Positions 42,259-51,071 of a DNA stretch of 64,000 nt are shown piece after piece. The DNA is from Kitasatospora xanthocidica (lineage in GTDB: Bacteria > Actinomycetota > Actinomycetes > Streptomycetales > Streptomycetaceae): assembly GCF_014656195.1 (NCBI RefSeq), contig NZ_BNBY01000021.1:98193-162192 (forward strand), read 5' to 3'. How positions within the stretch are numbered: position 1 is the stretch's first letter; every line of letters begins with the position of its first letter. A program made the position numbers and the translations under genes. The notes below the pieces were generated by a model. It made no database searches and had not been told where the DNA came from. It worked only from the letters and a program-made list of their open reading frames with translations.

Positions 42259-42419
42259 AGCTGACGTGCGAACAAGTCGGCCGCGCTGCCCATCGGGCGG
42301 CGGGGCCGGCGGGGGAGCGTCAGATCACGGTGGTGGTCCTGGAGCGCCGGACGCCCGGCTCCGCGTAGGCGGCCGCACAGTGGCACAGCCCGGCGAACTG
42401 CCCGTCGGCGCGGCCGTCC

Positions 42420-42563
42420 GGCCCGCGAACGCCGTGTACCCGGCCTCGGTGACCTTCGCGTCGAAGACCAGCTCGCCGGTATCGGGATCCACGAACGCTT
42501 CCGCGTCCCGGATCGGCGTCCACGCGGCCTCGGGAATGGCCGCGGTCTTGAGGGCCGCCCCGG
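42420..42563 (-). pseudogene. IS1380-family transposase remnant
   Basis: The minus strand reads AALKTAAIPEAAWTPIRDAE, AFVDPDTGELVFDAKVTEAG and YTAFAG. This fits the IS1380 transposase segment (IPEDAWTPI..., D...G.WISDAEVAEVPYTAF). The match stops after YTAFAG and no start is intact, so it is a short relic. It lies 18 bp from the truncated GH35 gene, in the scar zone. Confidence 0.6.
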
Positions 42564-42581
42564 CTGTTCACGGGTGGTCGG

Positions 42582-43403
42582 TCATTCCTGGGTGGGGCCG
42601 AGGTCGGGCTGCTCGCGCAGTTCCACCGTGCGGTCGAGGCTCGTGGTGTGCAGTTCGAGCACGGTGATCTCGTTCGGCCCCGGGCGCAGGACGGGGCCGG
42701 GTACGTACAGGGAGCGCTGGGGGCCGCGGGACCAGTGGCGGCCGAGGTGGAAGCCGTTGATCCAGACGTTGCCCTTGGTCCAGTCGGGCAGGTGGACCAA
42801 GGTGTCGGCCGGTTCCTCGACGTCGAAGGTGCCCCTGTGGAAGACCGGCCCGACGGCGGGCCCCTCGGTGGGTGCGAAGGCGAGGCCGCCGAGGTCGGTC
42901 AGGGGCAGCGGGCGGTTGGTCCAGCCCGTCAGTTCGGTGCCGTTGAGCAGGACGGGGCCGAGCAGGCCCTTGCGGTCGTGCATTCCTCGGCCGTAGTTCA
43001 CGCGGCCCTGGTTCTCCACCAGGACGCGCAGCACGCTTCGGGCAGCGGGGGCGGTGAACGCGATGGCCCGTTCGTGGTTCTCCCGTTCGAGCACGCCGAT
43101 GGGCTGTCCGTCGACGAAGACCTGGGCGCGGTCGCGGACGCCGTCCAGTTCCAGCAGCGCGGGGCCTGCGGTCGGCAGGGTCGCCTCGTAGAGGACGTAG
43201 CCGAAGCCCTGACCCAACTGCTCCATGGTGAGCGGGTGTTCGGACGTCTCTGCGCTGCCGAGGGCCGACAGGACGGTGAACAGTGGTGCGGTGTCGGTGA
43301 GCGTCACCCTGGCCGCGGGGAGCTTCGGCGCGGGGGCCGGCACCGGCTCGGCCGGTACCGGGGCGTACTTGGCGATGACGTCGCGGAAGGCGTGGTACCC
43401 GGG
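42582..43403 (-). pseudogene. GH35 beta-galactosidase remnant, C-terminal domains only
   Basis: About 272 residues of the C-terminal beta-sandwich part of a GH35 beta-galactosidase, from GYHAFRDVIAKYAPVP through GFGYVLYEATLP, VFVDGQPIGVLERENHERAI, RGMHDRKGLLGPVLLNGTEL and VWINGFHLGRHWSRGPQRSL to a natural stop. The ~300-residue catalytic barrel with the two Glu residues is absent. Upstream of Gly at 43400 the frame runs into the antisense of a GH31 gene. It is therefore a truncated pseudogene with no visible start. The protein is unlikely to be active even if read. Confidence 0.85.
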
Positions 43404-43643
43404 GACGAGCGCGCCTGGGACGTCGACGACCAGTTCCTGCTCGGGCCCGACGTGCTGGCGGCGCCCGTGTACGAGGCGGGCGCCCGTTCCCGCCGGGTGT
43501 ACCTGCCGTCCGGCGCCCGCTGGCTCGGCCCGGCCACCGGGCAGGTGTCCCAAGACGGTGGCACCCTCGACGTCGACGCCCCGCTGGAACGCATCCCCGT
43601 CCTCGTGCGCGAGGGAGCCGACCTCGCAGCGGTCCTGCGCTGA
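43404..43643 (+). pseudogene. GH31 alpha-xylosidase/glucosidase remnant, C-terminal end
   Basis: 79 codons and a stop on the plus strand: DERAWDVDDQFLLGPDVLAA, PVYEAGARSRRVYLPSGARW, DGGTLDVDAPLERIPVLVRE and GADLAAVLR. This is the conserved end of the GH31 barrel and its proximal domain (QFMFGPDLLVAPV..., RRVYLP.G.W, VDAPLERIPVFVR). Everything N-terminal, including the catalytic Asp residues, is missing. It abuts the GH35 remnant base to base on the other strand. Confidence 0.85.
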
Positions 43644-43650
43644 CGGGCCA

Positions 43651-44358
43651 TCAGGCCCACGGGAGGGCTTCTCCCGAACGCAGGTGCTCGCTCAGCCACT
43701 GGGCGGTGTTGCTGACGTGCAGCAGAGCGGCGGCCTGACTGAGCGAGGCGTCGCGGATCGACAGCGCCCGGAGGATCGCCTCGTGCTCGGCGATGGTCCG
43801 GTCCGAGGCCTGGGCGTCGACCAGACCGCGCCAGGTTCGGGCGCGCAAGGTCCGCCCGGAGATGCCCTCCAGGAGCGTGAGCAGCGTCTCGTTGCCCGTG
43901 GCCGCGATGACGGCGCGGTGGAACGCGGCGTCATGGGCGTTGAGCAGCTCCACGTCGTCACGGGCTTCGCGCATGGCCTCCAGGTGCCGCTCGACCTCGG
44001 CCAGCTGCTCGTCGGAGATCCGGGTGGCGGCCAGCGCTGTGGCGACCGGTTCCAGGAGCCGCCGCACCTCGAAGAGGTCCTGCACCGCGGCGGAGTCGCC
44101 CTGCAGCAGTTCCACCGCACCGCCGAGCCCCTCCAGGAGGAGGCTCGGCTGCAGGCTGGTCACGTAGGTGCCGTCGCCCCGTCGGACCTCCAGGACCCGG
44201 GCGACGGCCAACGCCTTCACGGCCTCCCGTGCGAGATTGCGGGAGAGGCCGAGCTGGGTGGCCAGCTCCTGCTCCGGCGGGAGCTTCGAGCCTGGGGGCA
44301 GCGCTCCGCTGCGGATCAGCTCCCGGATCCGCGCGATGGCCTTGTCCGTCAGCGACAC
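43651..44358 (-). CDS. FadR-type GntR regulator (FCD domain), operon-distal
   Basis: 235 residues, GTG start with AAGGAG. Winged helix-turn-helix: MSLTDKAIARIRELI, GSKLPPEQELATQLGLSRNL and AREAVKALAVARVLEVRRGD. An FCD ligand-binding domain follows, with its metal-ligand pattern (EVRRLLEP, NAHDAAFHRAVIAATGN, EHEAILRAL). FCD regulators typically sense sugar acids or organic acids. The start lies inside the end of the aldo-keto reductase remnant (10-bp overlap), so it is the last intact gene of the deoxysugar operon and probably its ligand-responsive repressor. Confidence 0.88.
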   Translation of the reverse strand: MSLTDKAIARIRELIRSGALPPGSKLPPEQELATQLGLSRNLAREAVKALAVARVLEVRRGDGTYVTSLQPSLLLEGLGGAVELLQGDSAAVQDLFEVRRLLEPVATALAATRISDEQLAEVERHLEAMREARDDVELLNAHDAAFHRAVIAATGNETLLTLLEGISGRTLRARTWRGLVDAQASDRTIAEHEAILRALSIRDASLSQAAALLHVSNTAQWLSEHLRSGEALPWA

Positions 44359-44711
44359 CGTGCGCTCCTTCCGGCCCTGATCGCGACGGGCACGTCCGAC
44401 CTGATGAGTTCCTGGGCGCGCAGATCGTCCCAGAGGGCCTGGGGGATGTGCTGACTGTGGAGTTCCACGTTCCGTCCGACCTGTTCCGCGGTCCGCATGC
44501 CGAGGGTGACGTTGATGATACTGGGATGGCTGTACGGGAAGGCGACCGCGGCGGCGGGCAAGGTCGTACCGTGCTCCGCGCAGACCTCGGCGATCGCCCG
44601 GGCGCGGGTCACCACGGCCGGGGGAGCCTCCCGGTAGTCGTCCTTCATGCCGTCGGCCGGCCGGTCACGGGAGAGCAGTCCGGAGTTGAACACGCCGACC
44701 GCGACGACGCT
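44349..44711 (-). pseudogene. Aldo/keto reductase remnant, C-terminal third
   Basis: About 120 codons from VVAVGVFNSGLLSRDRPADG through APPAVVTRARAIAEVCAEHG, LPAAAVAFPYSHPSIINVTL and GMRTAEQVGRN to the stop. This is the C-terminal part of an L-fucose-dehydrogenase-like aldo/keto reductase. The N-terminal two thirds (NADP-barrel strands and catalytic Tyr/Lys) are absent. At 44711/44712 the frame is fused to short-chain dehydrogenase sequence. The fused frame is open from ATG 44774 (141 residues) but lacks any complete domain. Confidence 0.75.
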
Positions 44712-44842
44712 CTTGCCGCCCTGGAAGCTGAGCAGCGAGGCCGTGAAGATGATCTTGCCCTGGCCGCGGGCCATGGCCCGGCCGATGCCGCGCCGGCGCC
44801 GGTGACGACGGCGAGCCGGCCGGTCGGGTCGAAGGCGCTCAT
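44712..44842 (-). pseudogene. Short-chain dehydrogenase remnant with internal deletion and frameshift
   Basis: ATG 44842 overlaps the dehydrogenase stop (ATGA) and reads MSAFDPTGRLAVVTGA, a normal SDR start. After a one-base frame change the DNA still encodes RGIGRAMA, completing the TGxxxGIG cofactor loop, then jumps to RGQGKIIFTASLLSFQGG, which lies about 100 residues later in SDRs and holds the catalytic Ser region. So two pieces of one SDR gene were joined by an internal deletion, then joined to the aldo/keto reductase piece. The translational coupling shows that the SDR was once a working member of the operon. Confidence 0.75.
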
Positions 44843-45882
44843 GCCGAAACCTCCTGGGTGTCGTCGGTGCAGTCCACGAGGATCTTCATCACGTCGCCGC
44901 CGCCCTCCAGGGCCTCGAACGCCGCGGGTGCCTCGGTCAGCGGCACGACCTTGCTGATCAGCCGCTCGGCCGGGATCGTGCCGTCGGCGACCAGCGCCAC
45001 CGCCCGCTCGAAGTCGCAGCGGTCGTACAGCCGGGCCCCCACCAGGGTGAGCTCGCGCCAGAAGAAGCGGTGCAGGTTGACCTCGCGGGGCCGGGGGTGG
45101 ATCGCCACCAGGCACAGCCGGCCGCGTACGCCCAGCACCTCCACCGCGGTGTCGACACCGGCCGCCGCACCGGACACCTCGAACGCGACGTCCGCGCCCG
45201 CGCCGCCGGTCCACTCCCGGACCGCCTCGACGACGTCCCCGTCCGCCGGGTCCCAGGTGGCCAGCCCCGACTCCTCGGCCAGCTTCCGCCGGTGGGCGCT
45301 CAGCTCCACCACCCGGACCTCGGCCCCGGCCGCCCGCGCCACCAGCGCGATCAGGATCCCCACCGGACCGCCGCCCACCACGACGACCCGCTCACCGGCC
45401 CGCACCCCGGCCCGCCCGACATCGTGCACGGCCACCGCGGTCGGCTCCACCAGCGCGGCCCGGTCCAGCGCCAGCGAGTCCGGCAGCCGGATCAGCGTGT
45501 CGGCGGGGACCGTCCAGCGCTGCTGCATCGCGCCCGGCGAGTCGATGCCGATGAAGTCCAGGTTCTGGCAGACGTGCCGGTGGCCGCTCAGACACGCCGG
45601 GCAGGTGCCGTCCCAGCGCAGCGGCATCACCGTCACCGCGTCCCCGGGCCGCCAGCCCTCCACCCCGGCGCCCACCGCGAGCACCCGGCCGGACATCTCG
45701 TGGCCCAGGACCGCCGGCGCGGCAACCCGGGCGTCCATGTCGCCGTGGAAGATGTGCAGATCGGTACCGCAGATCCCCACGTACGCGGGAGCCAGCAGCA
45801 CCTCCCCGGGGCCGGGCTCGGACGGCTCGACCGGAGCCGTGTCCAGCGTACGAGCGGCCGTGTAGCGGACAGCAAGGGTCAT
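44839..45882 (-). CDS. Zinc-dependent medium-chain alcohol/sugar dehydrogenase
   Basis: 347 residues. The catalytic zinc site is YVGICGTDLHIFHGD with GHEMSGRV, and the NAD(P) fold is ERVVVVGGGPVGILIALVAR. The structural-zinc lobe reads DGTCPACLSGHRHVC, where the first of the four usual Cys is Asp. The likely role is oxidation of a sugar or sugar alcohol in the deoxysugar operon, in the threonine/sorbitol dehydrogenase group. Its start overlaps the amidohydrolase stop (ATGA). Given the broken aldo/keto reductase and SDR downstream, it may supply the dehydrogenase step that remains. Confidence 0.88.
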   Translation of the reverse strand: MTLAVRYTAARTLDTAPVEPSEPGPGEVLLAPAYVGICGTDLHIFHGDMDARVAAPAVLGHEMSGRVLAVGAGVEGWRPGDAVTVMPLRWDGTCPACLSGHRHVCQNLDFIGIDSPGAMQQRWTVPADTLIRLPDSLALDRAALVEPTAVAVHDVGRAGVRAGERVVVVGGGPVGILIALVARAAGAEVRVVELSAHRRKLAEESGLATWDPADGDVVEAVREWTGGAGADVAFEVSGAAAGVDTAVEVLGVRGRLCLVAIHPRPREVNLHRFFWRELTLVGARLYDRCDFERAVALVADGTIPAERLISKVVPLTEAPAAFEALEGGGDVMKILVDCTDDTQEVSA

Positions 45883-46781
45883 CGTGATTCCCGAGTCTCT
45901 TCGGTACGGGTGAGGCGGTAGAAGGCGGTCGCGGTGCCCGCGAGGACCGCCGAGGTCTCGTCGGCCGAGCATCCGTCGAGCAGTTCGTCCACGGTGGCGG
46001 CCCAGCGGTTCCAGCCCCCGGCGAGGTTCGCCACCGGCCAGTCCGAGCCGAACATCAGCCGGTCGGCGCCGAAGGCGCTCAGCAGGACGTCCCAGGCCGG
46101 GCGGATGTCGGTGGTGGTCCAGGTGTCGTGGTCGGCCTCGGTGATCAGGCCCGACACCTTGCAGACCACCTGGGGGTGCGCGGCCAGCTCCCGCAACCGG
46201 CTTTCCCAGTCCGCCAGTTCGCCGCCGGCGAGGTCCGGCTTGCCCGCGTGGTCGAGCACCAGGGGCAGGCCGGGGAGGCGTTCGGCCAGCCGGACCGCCT
46301 GGTCGAGCTGGTGGCTGCGGACGAGCACGTCGTAGCCCAGCCCGCGCTCCCCGACCGCCGCCAACCCGCGCTCGACGTCGGCGCGTTGCAGCCATTCCGG
46401 GTCCGGCTCGCCCTGGACCAGGCTGCGCAGCGACCGCAGGAAGCCGCCCCCCGGTCCGGCGAGCAGCCGGTCGAGCTCGTCACCGACCGCGGGGGACGTG
46501 AGGTCCACCCAGCCGACCACGGCCTCGATCAGCGGGTCCTGCTCGGCGAGCGCGAGCAGGTCCTCGGTCTCGGGCACGTCCGGCACGCACTGCACGACCA
46601 CCGTGCCGTGCAGCCGGCGGCCGGCCACCTCCCGGGTGGCGGTGGTGCGCAGGTCCTCGGGGGTGAACGTACGGCGGATCGACGTCAGGGCCGGGTCGTC
46701 GAGCCACGGCTGCGGGCGCTGCGCGAGGTCCCACAGGTGGTGGTGGGCGTCGATGAGCACGGGCGGCGGGGTGGAGGTCAC
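45879..46781 (-). CDS. Amidohydrolase 2-family lactonase, fuconolactonase-like
   Basis: 300 residues, GTG start with GGAG upstream. Metal-dependent TIM barrel: VLIDAHHHLWDL (HxH), PLVLDHAGKPDLAG, VVCKVSGL and RLMFGSDWPVANLAGG. This matches the L-fuconolactonase/L-rhamnonolactonase group, which opens aldonolactones made by the sugar dehydrogenase. It is coupled to the dehydrogenase gene downstream. Assigning fucose versus rhamnose is not possible from sequence alone. Confidence 0.85.
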   Translation of the reverse strand: MTSTPPPVLIDAHHHLWDLAQRPQPWLDDPALTSIRRTFTPEDLRTTATREVAGRRLHGTVVVQCVPDVPETEDLLALAEQDPLIEAVVGWVDLTSPAVGDELDRLLAGPGGGFLRSLRSLVQGEPDPEWLQRADVERGLAAVGERGLGYDVLVRSHQLDQAVRLAERLPGLPLVLDHAGKPDLAGGELADWESRLRELAAHPQVVCKVSGLITEADHDTWTTTDIRPAWDVLLSAFGADRLMFGSDWPVANLAGGWNRWAATVDELLDGCSADETSAVLAGTATAFYRLTRTEETRESR

Positions 46782-46818
46782 TTGGGGGCTCCGGGTGGGG
46801 TCGTCTGGAGTGGGCCGG

Positions 46819-47166
46819 TCAGTCGGCGGTGGGCTCGCCGGGTTCGCCCAGGTGCCAGATCTCGGGGAGTTCGGTCCACTGGCGGGAGTCGCCCCGGTCG
46901 GGCCAGGGCTCCTGGCAGGGGTCGGTGCGCTTCCACCACTCCTGGGTCACCGGGTCGGCCTCGAGTTCCGCGATGTCGGCGTCGAAGTCCTCGCCGTGGT
47001 ACTCGAAGTAGGCGAACAGCACGTCGCCGTGGAGGTAGATGCTGTAGTTGCGGATCCGCGCCCGGTGGAGGGCCGCCTCGACTCCGGGCCAGACGGCGGA
47101 GTGGAGTTCGAGGTACTCCTCGCGGTACTCGGGCCGGAGCTTGATGGTCTGGGCGAAGCGCCTCAT
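46819..47166 (-). CDS. L-rhamnose/L-fucose mutarotase family protein
   Basis: 115 residues of the RhaM (DUF718) family: MRRFAQTIKLRPEYREEYLE with LHSAVWPGVEAALHRA, IRNYSIYLHGDVLFAYFEY and VTQEWWKRTDPCQEP. It interconverts anomers of a 6-deoxyhexose before oxidation. The start overlaps the stop of the 666-residue protein (ATGA), so it is translated from the same operon mRNA. The acidic C-terminal tail (HLGEPGEPTAD) is dispensable in the family. Confidence 0.9.
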   Translation of the reverse strand: MRRFAQTIKLRPEYREEYLELHSAVWPGVEAALHRARIRNYSIYLHGDVLFAYFEYHGEDFDADIAELEADPVTQEWWKRTDPCQEPWPDRGDSRQWTELPEIWHLGEPGEPTAD

Positions 47167-49163
47167 GCGGATTCCTCCGATGTTTCGGCGTTCGGCACGT
47201 CGGCCGGGGTACCGAAGGGTGAACGATAGCTGGGCGTACGGGTGCGGAGCTCCAGCCGGAGCGTCAGCCGGATCCGGGTGGACGCGGGCAGCCGCACCGT
47301 CAGGTGGGCGCCGTCACCGGACGTCTTCGCCTCGCCGACCACCGGCTCGGTGTGGCCGTAGTCGTACATGTCGCCGATCCAGCCCTCGTCCGGACAGGTC
47401 GTGTACCGGACCGAGGTGATGGAGTGCTCGGCAAAGGCGCCCGCCTGAATGATAATCATCCGATCTTTCTCTGGCGAGAGGTTCACCAGCTCGACCGTGG
47501 TCGCCTCGGGGTCGATGGACGTGACCAGGGCGGCCACGTCCTGCGGCAGCCCCGCGCGGCGGGCCTGCGCGTCGTGGTAGCGCAGCCGGGCCTGCTGGAG
47601 ACCGCCGTTGTAGAGCACCTGGGGGCCGCCCCAGGTCAGCTGGACCAGGGCCTCGGTGGCCACCGGATTGCACTGCTGCCACACGTGGATGTCGGCCTCG
47701 TCGACCTCCAGGTCGCGGTAGCGCTCCATCCTCCGCAGGCGGTGGCGGACCTGTGCCTGGGCGGCGGCGAGGATCCGCTCGGGGTACTCCGGGTCGTCAC
47801 CGGCGAGGAAGGCGAACCACGCCTTCTCGTGCCCGGACTCCTCCTTGGCCCGGAACGACCGCACGGTGCTCCAGTCCAGCTCGTCCGCCTCGCGCAGCCG
47901 TTCTATCCGGGCGCGGTCGGCCTCGGAGGCGGAGTGGTGCCACAGCGCCATCGGCACCGGCAGGGTCACCGGGTTGTAGTCGAACCAGCCCGAGTCGTTG
48001 CGCCGGAACGGGAGGTGGAGCGTCGGCTTGTCGGCGTCCCCGGCGAGTTCGACCGCCCACTTGGACTGGAGGCTGGAGTCCGCCTCGGCGAAGGGCATCA
48101 GCTTGGCCCGGGAGATCATCTCGTCGAGCGAGGTCCCGACCATCGCGAGGTAGTCGTCCTCCCCGGTGGACACCGCCGCGGCTATGGCCGCCACGCAGGC
48201 CGCGTGGCCCACGCTGTGCCAGCCGTGCGGCCAGGACCAGCCGTAGTGGCCGCCGTACCAGCGGCCTTCGAGCCGGCTGCCGACGACCCCGTCCGGGCCT
48301 GCGTTGTCCGGGATCAGACCGCCGTTCGCCTCGGTGCGCTCCCGCCAGGCACCGACGTACTCGACGATCCAGTCGCGGTAGCGCTGCTCGCCGGACAGGA
48401 TCCAGGCGTTGAGGACCAGCCCGGCCACGGCGAGATTGACGGCGGTGTCGCCGACGCCGATCCGCTCCCGCATCTGGGCGCCGAGCCGCGGGTCCGCCGA
48501 GAGCGGGTACGGGCCGTCCTGTGCCTCGGGCAGCCATTCGAGCGGATAGCCGTAGGTGTCCGCCTCCTTCTGCAGCCACGGGTAGACCTCACCGTCGGAC
48601 ACGCCCTGCCGGTCGGGGTCGCTGCCGTTGTGCGGGCGGGTGACGATGCGGTGCGCGGGGTCGTAGTTGCCGTGGACCGGGTCGACGTACAGCTCGGCGA
48701 ACCGCAGGGCGCGCTCCGACCAGCGCTCGGGGTCGGCCATGCAGAGGAAGTAGAGCAGCAGCAGGCTCTCGCCCTGGTGGAACCAGTCGTAGCCGCGCTC
48801 GTACTCGTCGCGGAGCATGTCCAGTTCGGTGAGGTGGGCGGTGACCCCCTCCCAGTGCTTCGCGCTGGCGGCCAGGAGGTCGTCGGCGCCGCCGAGGAGG
48901 TACAGCTGCGGCCAGTTGAAGAAGACCTCGTAGAAGTCGTCCACGCCGTCACGGGTGGTCAGCTGCCCGGTGTAGTTCAGCCGGCCGTCGGGGCCGGTGA
49001 AGTCACGGGCGAACTGCCGCCAGCCGTGGTCGAGCAGGTCGAACAGCGCGCGCTGCGCCAGCGCCCAGCCGGGCGGTTCGAGCAGCGGCACCGAGGCCTG
49101 GATCTCGACTGGGGAGGCTGCGGCGTCCTCGCCCGGGGAGCGGTCGGTGGAACTGGGGGACAT
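47163..49163 (-). CDS. Unassigned 666-residue protein in deoxysugar operon
   Basis: No signal peptide, so cytoplasmic. I do not recognise a named family. The sequence is rich in Trp/Tyr/His motifs of the kind seen in (alpha/alpha)-barrel carbohydrate-active enzymes: DDFYEVFFNWPQLYLLGGAD, RGYDWFHQGESLLLLYFLCM, GRWYGGHYGWSWPHGWHSVG and HVWQQCNPVATEALVQLTWG, with a beta-rich C-terminal 130 residues. Given the mutarotase and lactonase downstream and the importer upstream, an intracellular glycoside hydrolase or lyase acting on an imported deoxysugar oligosaccharide is the best guess. ATG 49163 has GGAG about 9 bases upstream; the frame is open further up across the permease gene in antisense-like sequence. 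Confidence 0.8.
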   Translation of the reverse strand: MSPSSTDRSPGEDAAASPVEIQASVPLLEPPGWALAQRALFDLLDHGWRQFARDFTGPDGRLNYTGQLTTRDGVDDFYEVFFNWPQLYLLGGADDLLAASAKHWEGVTAHLTELDMLRDEYERGYDWFHQGESLLLLYFLCMADPERWSERALRFAELYVDPVHGNYDPAHRIVTRPHNGSDPDRQGVSDGEVYPWLQKEADTYGYPLEWLPEAQDGPYPLSADPRLGAQMRERIGVGDTAVNLAVAGLVLNAWILSGEQRYRDWIVEYVGAWRERTEANGGLIPDNAGPDGVVGSRLEGRWYGGHYGWSWPHGWHSVGHAACVAAIAAAVSTGEDDYLAMVGTSLDEMISRAKLMPFAEADSSLQSKWAVELAGDADKPTLHLPFRRNDSGWFDYNPVTLPVPMALWHHSASEADRARIERLREADELDWSTVRSFRAKEESGHEKAWFAFLAGDDPEYPERILAAAQAQVRHRLRRMERYRDLEVDEADIHVWQQCNPVATEALVQLTWGGPQVLYNGGLQQARLRYHDAQARRAGLPQDVAALVTSIDPEATTVELVNLSPEKDRMIIIQAGAFAEHSITSVRYTTCPDEGWIGDMYDYGHTEPVVGEAKTSGDGAHLTVRLPASTRIRLTLRLELRTRTPSYRSPFGTPADVPNAETSEESA

Positions 49164-49198
49164 GGGGAGGATCTCCGATCGGGGGGACGGCACGGGCG

Positions 49199-50173
49199 TC
49201 ATTCCTTGGTGGCTCCGGCGAGCATCCCGCTGACCAGGAAGCGCTGGGCGAAGAGGAAGACGACCAGGACCGGGGTGATGGCCACGAGGGTCGCGAGGGC
49301 CAGCTGTGGGCGCTCGATCGCGAGCGAACCGGCGGTCGGGTTGAACTGCGGCACGCTGCTGAGCAGGTTGCCGACGCCGACCTGGACCGGCATCTGGTCG
49401 TCCTGGGGGAGCATCACGTAGGGCAGGAAGTAGTTGGTCCAGTTGGCGACGAAGCTGAAGAAGCCCACGAGCGCGATGACCGGCGTGGCCAGCGGCAGTG
49501 CGATGTGGCGGAAGACGCCGAACTCCGAGCAGCCGTCCATCCGTGCGGCCGCCAGCAGGTCCTTCGGCACGGCGGTGGTGAAGTAGATGTACGTCAGGTA
49601 CACCCCGAACGGGTAGAACGAGTACGGCAGGACGATCGACCACATGGTGCCGATCAGGTGCGCCGCGTTGACCTCCAGGAAGAGCGGCACCACCAGCGTC
49701 GCGGTCGGCATCAGCATGACGACCAGGGTGGTCACCAGCAGGGTCTTCCGGCCGCGGAACTCGGTCATGGCCAGCGCGTACCCCGCCGGCACCGACACGC
49801 AGAGCGTGATGACCAGGGAGACGACGGCGTACAGGGCGGAGTTGCCCAGCCACTGGAGGATCGCGCCGTCCTGGAAGGCGGTCAGCGAGTGCCAGTTGTC
49901 CGCGAGCGCGCCGAAGGAGCCGAAGGAGAGCGGGTGGTCGTGGACCAGCTGCTGGTCGGTCTTGGTCGCAGCGAGGAGGAGCCAGACCACCGGCAGGACG
50001 AAGAACACCACGAACACCGTCAGGATCGAACCGGCCAGCAGCCGGTACGACATCTCGCCCACGGATCGGTGGGCCCGCCGCGACGCCCGGGGTGCGGTTC
50101 GGCTCATGGCGCTCGGTTCCCGTTCGGTGCGTGGCGCGGTGGCGGCCGGGGTGGCGTGGGTCTCAGTCGGCAT
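49199..50173 (-). CDS. Carbohydrate ABC permease, MalG-like
   Basis: 324 residues, six predicted helices after a 45-residue hydrophilic start. The EAA loop is DLLAAARMDGCSEFGVFRHI followed by ALPLATPVIAL, standard for CUT1 sugar importers. It pairs with the permease at 50163, overlapping its end by 11 bp, and with the binding protein at 51068. No ATPase is encoded in the operon, as is usual in streptomycetes, where a shared MsiK-type ATPase serves many CUT1 systems. Confidence 0.92.
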   Translation of the reverse strand: MPTETHATPAATAPRTEREPSAMSRTAPRASRRAHRSVGEMSYRLLAGSILTVFVVFFVLPVVWLLLAATKTDQQLVHDHPLSFGSFGALADNWHSLTAFQDGAILQWLGNSALYAVVSLVITLCVSVPAGYALAMTEFRGRKTLLVTTLVVMLMPTATLVVPLFLEVNAAHLIGTMWSIVLPYSFYPFGVYLTYIYFTTAVPKDLLAAARMDGCSEFGVFRHIALPLATPVIALVGFFSFVANWTNYFLPYVMLPQDDQMPVQVGVGNLLSSVPQFNPTAGSLAIERPQLALATLVAITPVLVVFLFAQRFLVSGMLAGATKE

Positions 50174-51071
50174 CGAAGAACCTCGATCGAGCGACGAAGA
50201 CGCCGGCGACCGACACGCTCACGACCAGGAGCTCCATCGAGACCGCGGCGGCGCCGTTGACGTTGTTCAGCTGGAAGGCGAAGTCGTAGGTCAGCTGGTT
50301 GAGCGAGTAGTCGCGACCGGCCACGCCCACGCTGGCCAGGGAGAGCAGCTGCGGCTCGACGAAGAGCTGGGCGCCGCCCGCGAAGGCGAGGATCACCATG
50401 TAGACGATCCATTTGCGGAGCATCGGGATCTGCACGTGCCAGGCGGTCTTCCAGGCACCCGCGCCGTCGATCCGCGCGGCTTCCAGGACGTCGCTGGGGA
50501 TGTTGTTGAGCGCGCCGTACATGACGACGATCCAGCCGCCCGCGCCGGTCCAGAACGCGATGACCGTGAACAGCACCGGCAGGTTGCCCGGGGCGATGAC
50601 CTGGCCGAAGGTGTCGAACCCGAGGGCCCCCAGCAGCGAACTGACCGGGCTCACCGTCGGGTCGAGCATGAACAGCCACACCAGCACGCTGGCGGCGCCG
50701 GCCAGCGCCCCGGGGATGTAGTACAGGAAGCGGAGCGCCTGGCTGATCCGACCGGAGGACACGCGGTGCAGCAACAGCGCCAACGCCACCACGAACACCA
50801 CCAGCGAGACCAGCCAGAACAGCAGGTAGAGCGCCACGTGGCCGAGTGCGTCCACGAACCGGAAGTCCTGCGCCGTGGTCACGAAGTTGGTGAAGCCGGT
50901 GAACGAGCCCCCCGCGTCGGTGAACGCGAAGTAGATCGCGTAGCCGATCGGGAGGACGCCGAAGGCGATCAGGAGGAGTACGTAGCCGGCGACGAAGGCC
51001 GGGCCGGCCCAGCTCCGGCCGGCGCCACGAGGACGCCGGCCGGAGCCGGCCGGGGAGACGGTGGTGGTCAC
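50163..51071 (-). CDS. Carbohydrate ABC permease, MalF-like
   Basis: 302 residues. The GTG start overlaps the stop of the binding protein (GTGA). Six helices and the EAA loop SDVLEAARIDGAGAWKTAWH followed by VQIPMLRKWIVYM. It forms the heterodimeric channel with the permease at 49199. The frame is open upstream across the binding protein in antisense-like sequence, not used. The C-terminus is SRFFDAD. Confidence 0.92.
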   Translation of the reverse strand: MTTTVSPAGSGRRPRGAGRSWAGPAFVAGYVLLLIAFGVLPIGYAIYFAFTDAGGSFTGFTNFVTTAQDFRFVDALGHVALYLLFWLVSLVVFVVALALLLHRVSSGRISQALRFLYYIPGALAGAASVLVWLFMLDPTVSPVSSLLGALGFDTFGQVIAPGNLPVLFTVIAFWTGAGGWIVVMYGALNNIPSDVLEAARIDGAGAWKTAWHVQIPMLRKWIVYMVILAFAGGAQLFVEPQLLSLASVGVAGRDYSLNQLTYDFAFQLNNVNGAAAVSMELLVVSVSVAGVFVARSRFFDAD

